Assembly: GCA_949288715.1 (NCBI GenBank)
Contig: CASELH010000014.1
Location: 1 to 47,952 of the forward strand
Source of the DNA: an uncultured Bacteroides sp.
GTDB taxonomy: Bacteria; Bacteroidota; Bacteroidia; Bacteroidales; Bacteroidaceae
Length of the DNA: 47,952 nucleotides
Direction of reading: 5' to 3'
Positions within the stretch are counted from its first letter, which is position 1; each line of letters opens with the position of its first letter. Positions 8,498 to 15,591 of this stretch are shown piece after piece. The notes beneath the pieces were generated by a model, which made no database searches, had not been told where the DNA came from, and saw nothing but the letters and a program-made list of their open reading frames with translations. The translations under genes and the position numbers were made by a program.

Positions 8498-8652
8498 AAG
8501 CAATGGATAAATGAAATTCAATCATAGAAAAGGCATTACACCTCCCACTTTCGAACATTATGAAATGCCCCACTCCTAACCGTCCATCCATTCCATCCCC
8601 CTTCTTTCCACAATTCCGCTCCGCCCTTGACGGTTATTCCATAGATTTTCTA

Positions 8653-8660
8653 TAAGTTTG
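8653..8660 (+). promoter_or_regulatory. Possible -7 box (TAAGTTTG) for the M20 deacylase
   Basis: TAAGTTTG fits TAnnTTTG, with a TTGAC about 20 bp upstream. It would give a leader of about 200 bases containing a small hairpin (CTTGCTTTAGCAAG, 8837-8850). The distance to the gene makes this tentative. Confidence 0.35.
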
Positions 8661-8715
8661 CACAAAGAAAAGGGAACTCCCTTTGTTTTCCCCGCCAAAA
8701 GCACCTCACCCGAGT

Positions 8716-8805
8716 CTTGTTTTGTCCGCTCTTTTTCCTTTCTATAACGAAAGCCGCTACAAGGAGCAGGTAAGGACCGGGTAAGGAGAAGGTAAGGAGA
8801 GGGTC
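8716..8805 (+). repeat. Diverged dispersed repeat (copy D) with GGTAAGGA tandem units
   Basis: It begins CTTGTTTTGTCCGCTC, runs through TTTTTCC, and continues to three GGTAAGGA units spaced 11-12 bp apart. The order resembles copies A-C (TTGTCCG, CTTTTTCC, then 11-12 bp GGTACGA units), but the tandem unit differs. Together with the terminator, the possible promoter and a small hairpin at 8837-8850 this accounts for the 8433-8870 gap. Membership in the family is inference. Confidence 0.5.
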
Positions 8806-8870
8806 TATCCCTGGCATGTAAAGATTAATATAAAACCTTGCTTTAGCAAGAAAACCCTATCTGTTGCTTT

Positions 8871-9944
8871 ATGACATACGACCTGACTACAATGACCGAC
8901 GAAGCCGTCGGGCTGCTGAAAGAGCTGATAGCCATCCCCTCCGTGAGCCGCGAAGAGGCGCAGGCGGCCGACTGCCTGCAACGCTACATCGAACTGCAAG
9001 GCATGGAGACGGGGCGCAAGGGCAACAACGTGTGGTGCCTGAGCCCCGCATTCGACCTGAAGCGGCCTACTCTGCTGCTCAACTCGCACATCGACACGGT
9101 GAAGCCCGTGGCCGGCTGGCGAAAGCCCCCCTTCACGCCCACCGAGAGCAACGGCCGCCTCTACGGCCTGGGCAGCAACGACGCGGGCGCCAGCGTGGTG
9201 AGCCTGCTGCAGGTGTTCCTGGCCCTGTGCCGCACGGCGCAGCCCTATAACCTGGTGTTCCTGGCTTCGTGCGAGGAAGAGGTGTCCGGCGCGGGCGGCA
9301 TAGAGTGCGTGCTGCCCCTGCTGCCCCCCATTACTTTCGCCCTGGTGGGCGAGCCTACCGAGATGCAGCCCGCCATTGCCGAAAAGGGACTGATGGTGCT
9401 GGACGTCACGGCTACCGGCCGCTCGGGGCATGCGGCGAGGGACGAGGGCGACAACGCCATCTACAAGGTGCTGGACGACGTGGCTTGGTTTCGCGATTAC
9501 CGCTTCCCCCGCGTGTCGCCCCTGCTGGGGCCGGTGAAGATGAGCGTGACCCAGATGAATGCCGGCACGCAGCACAACGTCATCCCCGACCGCTGTACCT
9601 TTGTGGTGGACATCCGCAGCAACGAGTGCTACACCAATGAAGAACTGTTTGCCGAAATCTGCCGGCACCTGCACTGCGAAGCCAAGGCACGCTCCTTCCG
9701 CCTGGGTTCTTCGCATGCGCCCGAGGGGCATCCGCTGGTGCAACGGGCCATCGAGTTGGGGCGCGTGCCCTTCGGCTCGCCCACCCTGTCCGACCAGGCG
9801 CTGATACCTTTCCCCTCCATGAAGATGGGGCCGGGCAAGAGCAGCCGCTCGCACACGGCAGACGAGTTTATCTTCATCAAGGAGATTGAGGAAGCCATCG
9901 GGCTGTACCTCCGGCTGCTGGACGGAGCCAGGATTACCGGCTGA
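8871..9944 (+). CDS. argE: M20 metallopeptidase-family deacylase, probably N-succinyl-L-ornithine deacetylase
   Basis: A 357-residue dinuclear zinc hydrolase of the ArgE/DapE group. Seen: NSHIDTVKP (first metal His and Asp), GLGSNDAG (bridging Asp), SCEEEVSGAGG (catalytic Glu and metal Glu), VGEPTE, and SDQALIPFPSMKMGPG with the late SRSHTADE histidine. In Bacteroides the arginine pathway uses N-succinyl intermediates, and this sequence fits the enzyme that releases ornithine from N-succinylornithine. The choice between succinyl and acetyl substrate rests on that lineage knowledge. Its 3' end overlaps the convergent EnvC-like gene by 11 bp. No arginine operator was recognised. Confidence 0.82.
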   Translation: MTYDLTTMTDEAVGLLKELIAIPSVSREEAQAADCLQRYIELQGMETGRKGNNVWCLSPAFDLKRPTLLLNSHIDTVKPVAGWRKPPFTPTESNGRLYGLGSNDAGASVVSLLQVFLALCRTAQPYNLVFLASCEEEVSGAGGIECVLPLLPPITFALVGEPTEMQPAIAEKGLMVLDVTATGRSGHAARDEGDNAIYKVLDDVAWFRDYRFPRVSPLLGPVKMSVTQMNAGTQHNVIPDRCTFVVDIRSNECYTNEELFAEICRHLHCEAKARSFRLGSSHAPEGHPLVQRAIELGRVPFGSPTLSDQALIPFPSMKMGPGKSSRSHTADEFIFIKEIEEAIGLYLRLLDGARITG

Positions 9945-11223
9945 GCCAGGGTTCGGGGTTGAGCTTCTGCTTCTCCTTGCGCAGCTGGAAGTGAAGCACG
10001 GTGCGCCCGCCGTCGGCAGGATTGGAGAAGACGGTGCCCAAGGGCTGGCGGGTGGTGACGGCATCGCCCGTCTTGACGGACGCGGATGACAGGTTGCAGT
10101 AGACGGAGATATAGGCGCCATGGCGCACCAGGATGTTGAACAACCCGTTGAGCTGGAACACGGCGGCCACCTTGCCGCCAAAAATGGCACGCGCCTGCGC
10201 GCCGGGCTGGCCTTGGATGTCGATGCCCTTGTTGTCGAGCTTGACGTTGCGCAGCCCCTCCACGGTGTATTGCCCGAAGTGGCTGGTGATGAGGTAGGGC
10301 CCGGTGATGGGCACGGGCAGCTTGCCCCGGTTTTCGGCAAAGGTGCCTGAGAGGGCTCGGTCAGCCTTGTCCAGGGTATAGGCCTCCACGGGGGCGGGCT
10401 TTTCGGCTTTTCCGGCGGGGGCGGCAGAGGCAGCCTGCTTTTTGCGGGCAGCGGCTTCGCGACGGGCCTCTTCTTCGGCACGCTTGCGGGCCTTCTCTAT
10501 CTCCTCGGCAATGAGGCGGTCTATGCGGTCATTCAGCTGGTTGGCTTCGCGGCGCTTCTTGGCCAGTTCGTTTTGCAGGCTGCGCTGCTGGCGGCGCAGG
10601 TTGTTCACCAGGTTGCGCTGCTGCTTTTCCTGGGCTTCGAGCTTGGCCTTCTCACCCTCGCGCTCCTGCAACAGCTTTGCCTTGGCATCCCTTACTTGCT
10701 GCAGTTCCTCCCGCTTGTCGGCCAGCAGTTGCTGCTGCTTCAGTATCTCCTCGCCTTGCAGGCGCTGGTAGGTGGCATATTCGCGCACGTAGCGCAGGCG
10801 GCGGTAGGTTTGCGCCAGGGTTTTGGCCGAGAAGATGAACAGCAGTTTCTCTTCGATGGACATGTTCTTATAGAGGTAGCACACGGAGGCGGCATACTGC
10901 TCGCGCCTGGCTTGCAGGTCTTGTTGCAGCTTGGCGGTCTGGCGCTGCAGGGAGGCCAGTTCGCGGTCTATCGCCTCCATGTCGCCGTTGATGGTGAGGA
11001 TGTAGCGACGGCGCTCCTCTATCTGTCCGGTCAGGGCAGCAAGGCCCGAGAGCTGGCTGCCTACGTTCTTCTTTGTGGTCTGCAACAGGGTTTCCGACTC
11101 AGCAATCTGTTTCTGCAAAGTGCTGCGCTTGCTTTCCAACTCTTTTATCAGCCGGTTGGACTGCGCGGCGGCGGGCAGCAGCAGGCAAAGGCAGCCTATG
11201 CAGGCACAAAGCAGACGTTTCAT
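9934..11223 (-). CDS. EnvC-like amidase activator: coiled coil plus degenerate LytM (M23) domain
   Basis: A 429-residue exported protein. A signal peptide (ending PAAAQ) is followed by long coiled-coil segments rich in Lys, Glu, Gln and Arg (about residues 25-265), then a LytM domain at the C-terminus. Active M23 enzymes need an HxxxD and an HxH set. Here the first His is Asn (NKGIDI), the YxHL position reads YCNL, and HLHF reads VLHF. Most zinc ligands are lost, as in E. coli EnvC, which activates cell-wall amidases instead of cutting. The likely role is regulating septal peptidoglycan hydrolysis. The start overlaps the DUF4292 stop by 4 bp (ATGA), giving translational coupling. Confidence 0.85.
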   Translation of the reverse strand: MKRLLCACIGCLCLLLPAAAQSNRLIKELESKRSTLQKQIAESETLLQTTKKNVGSQLSGLAALTGQIEERRRYILTINGDMEAIDRELASLQRQTAKLQQDLQARREQYAASVCYLYKNMSIEEKLLFIFSAKTLAQTYRRLRYVREYATYQRLQGEEILKQQQLLADKREELQQVRDAKAKLLQEREGEKAKLEAQEKQQRNLVNNLRRQQRSLQNELAKKRREANQLNDRIDRLIAEEIEKARKRAEEEARREAAARKKQAASAAPAGKAEKPAPVEAYTLDKADRALSGTFAENRGKLPVPITGPYLITSHFGQYTVEGLRNVKLDNKGIDIQGQPGAQARAIFGGKVAAVFQLNGLFNILVRHGAYISVYCNLSSASVKTGDAVTTRQPLGTVFSNPADGGRTVLHFQLRKEKQKLNPEPWLSR

Positions 11224-11810
11224 AGGCTCATCAGCATTTCCAGCAATTCGTAGAGTTGCACCTGCTCGTACTTGGCGGAGAGGCGGGTGGGCGTAAGGGT
11301 CAGGGGCTTGTCGGAAAAGTCGGAGAAGGTGAGCTTGGCTTTCTCCAGGGAGTGGATGCCCAAGTCTTTGGCCGACAGCACGGCCGTGCCTTCCTTGGCT
11401 GCCTTGTAGAGCAGTTTCTCCAGGCGGGCATAGGTGGCCTTGCGGGGCAGCAGGTCTTTCAGTTCCTCGCGGGTGACGCGGACGTAGCGCTTGCCCATGC
11501 GGTCTACCAGCAGGGCCTCGTCGGGGGTGACTTCCACGCGCGCCACTTCCGTGCGCAGGATGGGCATCAGGAAGGAGAGCTGCATGCGCTCGCCCTTCAC
11601 CAGCTTCAAGGTGCCGTTTACAGTGAGCACGGCGTTCTTGCTAGGCACCGTGAGCTGCACCTTGGCGGAGAGGCAGCCGGTGTCTTCCGAAATGGGGCCG
11701 GCGGCATGCTTGGCCGTCTTGCACCCGGCCAGACACACGGCCATGAGCAGCACGAGGGAGAGGAGGCGGAGGGACTTCCGCACGGCGGTATTATTCTGTA
11801 GTGGTTTCAT
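11220..11810 (-). CDS. DUF4292 family lipoprotein
   Basis: A 196-residue protein with a lipoprotein signal ending LAGC-K. It matches the Bacteroidetes DUF4292 family in length and in the DEALLVDRMGKRYVRVTREE stretch. The fold may resemble LolA/LolB-like beta sheets that bind lipids, but this is family-level inference. It sits between the TPR gene (20-bp overlap) and the EnvC-like gene (4-bp overlap), so all three are made together. The constant neighbourhood suggests an envelope assembly role; none is proven from sequence. Confidence 0.8.
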   Translation of the reverse strand: MKPLQNNTAVRKSLRLLSLVLLMAVCLAGCKTAKHAAGPISEDTGCLSAKVQLTVPSKNAVLTVNGTLKLVKGERMQLSFLMPILRTEVARVEVTPDEALLVDRMGKRYVRVTREELKDLLPRKATYARLEKLLYKAAKEGTAVLSAKDLGIHSLEKAKLTFSDFSDKPLTLTPTRLSAKYEQVQLYELLEMLMSL

Positions 11811-13638
11811 CGGGGATGTATTTCTTTTGGGCTATTTTCTCTTTCAGCGTGGGCGAGGTGCTGCCCATCTCCAAGGCCTGCTGCCAGAACTTCAGGGCAC
11901 CCTCCACGTCGCCGGTCATGTAGTAAATGTCGCCGCAGTGCTCCACGACTTCGCTGCTTTTCTCTCCGTCGGCCAGCATGGCATTGTCTATGTAGATGCG
12001 GGCCTCGGCGTAGTTGCCCTTCTCGAAGAGAATCCAGGCATAGGTGTCGAGGTAGGTGGCGTTGTTGGGCTCGGCCTTGATGGTCTTGTAGCTCATTTCC
12101 TCGGCCTTGTCCAGGTCGCGGCGTTCCAGCGAGAGGTAGTAGGCGTAGTTGTTCAGCGTGGCAATGTTGGAGGGGTTGTACACCAGGGCGGAGTCGTAGG
12201 CGGCATAGGCTTCCTGCATCTGCATCTTTTCGTGGTAAGCATCGCCTATGATAGAGTAGAAGTCGGAGATGACTTCCTTTTTGCTGTCTTTCGTCACCTG
12301 CTTCAGGGCACGCCGGCAGATGGAGAGAGCATCGTCGGTGCGCTCGTCGTGGTTGTAGGCTATGGCGAGGTAGAAGTAATACTCCAGCATGTTGGGAGTG
12401 GCCTCCACGCCTGCCTCGCACAGGCGGATGATTTCAGGATAGTTTTCGCGGCGGATGGCTTCGCCCAGCAGCGTCATGCGGGCGGCGTTGTTGGTGGGGT
12501 CGATGTCGAGCACCTGCCACAACACGGGTATGGATGCCTGGTTCATGCCTTTGGAGAGAAGGTATTGGGCGTAGAGCATGGGCAACTGCACGTCGTCTTG
12601 CCCCTGCTCCATGATGCGGTCGAAGAGGCGGATGATGGCGGTGCTGTCTCCCCCCTCGCGTTCATTCTGCACAATGAGCTGGCGCATGACGTTCACCTTG
12701 GTGCCCGATGCCACCTTCTTGTTCACCAGCAGGGCATCGAGCTGCTTGCGGTAAAGTTCCTGTTGGCCCGTCTCCTCGTAGTAGGAAGCCATGGAGTACA
12801 TGGCCATGGCGTTGTCGGGCTCTTGGGCAAGCACTTCCTGGTAGAGGGCATGGGCTTTGTCGGCCTTGCCGTTCTGCAGGTAGACGTCGCCCAGCATGAC
12901 CTTGTAGTTCTGTTCGGCCGGATACTCCTCCACCAGGCTTTCCATCTCACGGAAGGCGCTTTTCACGTCGTCCATCTGCAGGTAGATGCGGAATTTCTCC
13001 ATGGTGAGCTGCTCGCTCTTGCCCATCTTCTGCTCCAGGCGGTTCAGCACGTCTATCACTTGGGTGTAGTTTTCCTTCCGGTTATACAGGTCGAGCAGGC
13101 TGTAAAGCGGGTCGAGCTTGCCGGGGAAGCGGACGGCCATGTCTTCGAGCAAAGTGATGGCTTTGTCCTGCTCGTTCTGCTGCATGTAGAGGTTGGCCAG
13201 TCCCTGGCAGTACCAGTAGTTGTCGGGGGCATTGGCCACGGCCTGCTCCAAAGCGCGCACGCCCAGGGCGGGCTGCTTGAGGTAGAGGTAGTATTGCGCC
13301 AGCTCGTACTGGGCGGAAGCCGCCGCAGGGTTGATGTCCAGGCAGTGCTGCAGCAGCTCGAACGCCTCGTCGTACTTGCCTTGCAGCTTCCGGCGAACGG
13401 CTTCGAGGTAGAAGTAGTCGTACTTGCGCTGCGCCTCGGGCGACAGGGCCGGGCACACCGGCGGGTGCACGGCTTGCGGATTCTTCTTCTTGGTCTTCTT
13501 CTTTTTCTGCTGCAGGCCGGCCATGCGCGCCAAAGTTGTCCCGGCCGATGCCGGGGCCGCATCCGCCGAGGCCTGCCCTTGCACGGGGCACAACAGGCTG
13601 AACAGCAGCAACAGCCACAATATTCGTCGTTTCAACAT
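11791..13638 (-). CDS. Exported tetratricopeptide-repeat protein
   Basis: A 615-residue protein with a signal peptide (MLKRRILWLLLLFSLLCPVQG), a Lys-rich linker (KKKKTKKKN) and then tandem TPR units from about residue 65 to near the C-terminus. TPR hallmarks seen include the A-x-x-Y pattern (ASAQYELAQYYLYL, NATYLDTYAWILFEKGNYAEA). TPR arrays are protein-binding scaffolds. The place in the operon, between dut and an outer-envelope lipoprotein plus amidase activator, suggests work in the periplasm. The 3' end overlaps DUF4292 by 20 bp. The partner is unknown. Confidence 0.88.
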   Translation of the reverse strand: MLKRRILWLLLLFSLLCPVQGQASADAAPASAGTTLARMAGLQQKKKKTKKKNPQAVHPPVCPALSPEAQRKYDYFYLEAVRRKLQGKYDEAFELLQHCLDINPAAASAQYELAQYYLYLKQPALGVRALEQAVANAPDNYWYCQGLANLYMQQNEQDKAITLLEDMAVRFPGKLDPLYSLLDLYNRKENYTQVIDVLNRLEQKMGKSEQLTMEKFRIYLQMDDVKSAFREMESLVEEYPAEQNYKVMLGDVYLQNGKADKAHALYQEVLAQEPDNAMAMYSMASYYEETGQQELYRKQLDALLVNKKVASGTKVNVMRQLIVQNEREGGDSTAIIRLFDRIMEQGQDDVQLPMLYAQYLLSKGMNQASIPVLWQVLDIDPTNNAARMTLLGEAIRRENYPEIIRLCEAGVEATPNMLEYYFYLAIAYNHDERTDDALSICRRALKQVTKDSKKEVISDFYSIIGDAYHEKMQMQEAYAAYDSALVYNPSNIATLNNYAYYLSLERRDLDKAEEMSYKTIKAEPNNATYLDTYAWILFEKGNYAEARIYIDNAMLADGEKSSEVVEHCGDIYYMTGDVEGALKFWQQALEMGSTSPTLKEKIAQKKYIPDETTTE

Positions 13639-13687
13639 GATTCTTTACGGTTCTACTCTACTCATTGTCCACACTGCGGCACCGGAC

Positions 13688-14122
13688 TCATACGCCGGTA
13701 TGGCCAAAGCCTCCCGCGCCGCGCGCGGTTGCGTCCAGCACCTCCACTTCCTGCCAGGCGGCCTGTTCGTGGCGTGCAATGACCATTTGGGCGATGCGTT
13801 CGCCGTCTTCAATAATAAAATCTTCGGAGGAGAGGTTAATGAGAATGATACATATTTCGCCACGGTAATCGGCATCAATAGTGCCGGGGGAATTCAAGAC
13901 CGTGATGCCTTTCTTGAGCGCCAGGCCGCTACGGGGACGTATCTGTGCTTCAAAACCCTGCGGAAGGGCGATGTAGAGACCCGTGGGCACCAGGCAGCGT
14001 TGCATGGGGGCCACCACCATGGGTGCGTCTATGTTGGCACGGATGTCCATGCCGGCCGACTGGCCGGTGGCATAAGAGGGAAGGGGATGCTTGGAGCGGT
14101 TGATGATTTGTACGTTCAGCAT
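13688..14122 (-). CDS. dut: dUTP diphosphatase
   Basis: A 144-residue trimeric dUTPase that hydrolyses dUTP to dUMP and pyrophosphate, keeping uracil out of DNA and feeding dTMP synthesis. All five motifs are visible: AGMDIRA, the R-rich [16 protein letters not shown] with the catalytic Asp, RIAQMVI, and the glycine-rich tail [10 protein letters not shown] chose the ATG at 14122 ([17 protein letters not shown]); an upstream ATG at 14134 adds four residues. It heads the leftward operon with TPR, DUF4292 and EnvC-like genes, and diverges from dgt, so two dNTP-hygiene enzymes share an intergenic region of about 100 bp. Confidence 0.95.
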   Translation of the reverse strand: MLNVQIINRSKHPLPSYATGQSAGMDIRANIDAPMVVAPMQRCLVPTGLYIALPQGFEAQIRPRSGLALKKGITVLNSPGTIDADYRGEICIILINLSSEDFIIEDGERIAQMVIARHEQAAWQEVEVLDATARGAGGFGHTGV

Positions 14123-14173
14123 GATTTTAAACATTTATCGGGCGAAAGTACGGATTTTGACGCAAAATAATCA

Positions 14174-14181
14174 TACATTTG
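14174..14181 (+). promoter_or_regulatory. -7 box (TACATTTG) for dgt
   Basis: TACATTTG matches the -7 consensus and lies 40 bp before dgt. A TTTG at 14156-14159 is only 14 bp away, too close for the usual spacing. A weaker leftward match (TACTTTCG, 14150-14143) could serve dut. Confidence 0.6.
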
Positions 14182-14221
14182 CAGTTAAATTATAACAAAG
14201 CCCCTTTCAACGCATACAAAA

Positions 14222-15565
14222 ATGGACTGGAGTACCCTGATATCGGCCAAACGCTTCGGCCTGGAAGAGTTTCACGAAGCACGGCGCGAAAACCGCTCGG
14301 AGTTTCAGCGCGACTACGACCGCCTCATCTTCTCGGCCCCCTTCCGCAGGCTGCAGAACAAGACGCAGGTGTTCCCCCTGCCCGGCAGCATCTTCGTGCA
14401 CAACCGGCTGACGCACAGTCTGGAGGTGTCGTGCGTGGGCCGCTCGCTGGGCAACAACATTGCCAAGGCGCTGCTGGAGCGCGACGCGGAGCTGCGGCAC
14501 ACCTGCGTGTCGGAGGTAGGCTCCATCGTCTCTGCCGCCTGCCTGGCCCACGACCTGGGCAACCCTCCCTTCGGGCACTCGGGCGAAAGGGCCATCTCCA
14601 CCTTCTTTTCTGAAGGGAAGGGACTGGAATTGCGCGCCCCGCAACCCGACGGCACGCGGCTGACCGACGCGCAATGGCAGGACCTCACCCACTTCGAGGG
14701 CAACGCCAATGCCTTCCGCCTGCTCACCCACCAGTTTGAGGGGAGGCGCAAGGGGGGCTTCGTGCTGACCTATTCCACGCTGGCCAGCATCGTGAAGTAT
14801 CCCTACTCGTCGAGCCTGGCGGGGGAAAAGGGCAAGTTCGGCTTCTTCACCAGCGAGGAAAGCAGTTTCCGCCGTATAGCCGACGAACTGGGCATGGTGC
14901 GCCTCAACGACGCCCCGCTGAAGTACGCCCGCCACCCGTTGGTGTACCTCGTGGAGGCGGCGGACGACATCTGCTACCAGCTTATGGACATAGAAGACGC
15001 CTACAAGCTGAAGATTCTGACCCCGCAGGAGACGCGCGACCTGCTGATGGGCTACTTTGCCGACGAGCGGAAGGCCCACATAGAACGCACGCTGCACATT
15101 GTGGACGATGCCAACGAGCAGGTGGCCTACCTGCGCTCGTCGGTCATCGGGCTGCTCACCGGCGAGTGCACCCGCGTCTTTCTGGAACACGAGGCCGACA
15201 TACTAGCCGGCACCTTCGAGGGCAGCCTCATCAAGCATATCGCCCCCACGCCCGCCCAGGCCTACCGCCGCTGCGCCGAGGTGGCCGGGCAGAAGATATA
15301 CCGCTCGCGCGACGTGCTGGACATTGAGCTGGCGGGCTTCCGCATCATCAGCACCCTGCTCGAGCTGATGACCGACGCCGTGCGCTCGCCTTGGAAAACC
15401 TACTCGCGGCTGCTCATCGACCGCGTGTCCAGCCAATACAACATGCAGGCGCCCACGCTCTACGAAAGGGTGCAGGCCGTGCTCGACTATGTGTCGGGCA
15501 TGACCGATGTCTTTGCTCTCGACCTCTACCGCAAGATAAACGGCAACAGCCTGCCGGCCGTGTAA
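14222..15565 (+). CDS. dgt: Deoxyguanosinetriphosphate triphosphohydrolase (HD domain)
   Basis: A 447-residue HD-superfamily dNTPase that converts dGTP (and often other dNTPs) to the deoxynucleoside and triphosphate. Seen: FRRLQNKTQVFPL, the first metal His in LTHSLEV (His65), the HD pair His110-Asp111 in AHDLGNPPFGHSGE, and a late EAADDICYQLMDIEDA that supplies the last Asp. Length and layout fit long Dgt proteins. It faces away from dut. The caspase gene starts 27 bp downstream with no terminator, so read-through into that operon is possible. Confidence 0.93.
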   Translation: MDWSTLISAKRFGLEEFHEARRENRSEFQRDYDRLIFSAPFRRLQNKTQVFPLPGSIFVHNRLTHSLEVSCVGRSLGNNIAKALLERDAELRHTCVSEVGSIVSAACLAHDLGNPPFGHSGERAISTFFSEGKGLELRAPQPDGTRLTDAQWQDLTHFEGNANAFRLLTHQFEGRRKGGFVLTYSTLASIVKYPYSSSLAGEKGKFGFFTSEESSFRRIADELGMVRLNDAPLKYARHPLVYLVEAADDICYQLMDIEDAYKLKILTPQETRDLLMGYFADERKAHIERTLHIVDDANEQVAYLRSSVIGLLTGECTRVFLEHEADILAGTFEGSLIKHIAPTPAQAYRRCAEVAGQKIYRSRDVLDIELAGFRIISTLLELMTDAVRSPWKTYSRLLIDRVSSQYNMQAPTLYERVQAVLDYVSGMTDVFALDLYRKINGNSLPAV

Positions 15566-15591
15566 AGTCTCCCGCAAAGTAAACAAACGCC

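Noticed and set aside
11491-13782. Very long open frame (about 760 codons) on the plus strand, antisense to the TPR, DUF4292 and dut genes
   Set aside because: GC-rich coding DNA often leaves the opposite frame open. The protein lacks recognisable motifs, while the minus-strand genes have clear families, signals and overlaps.
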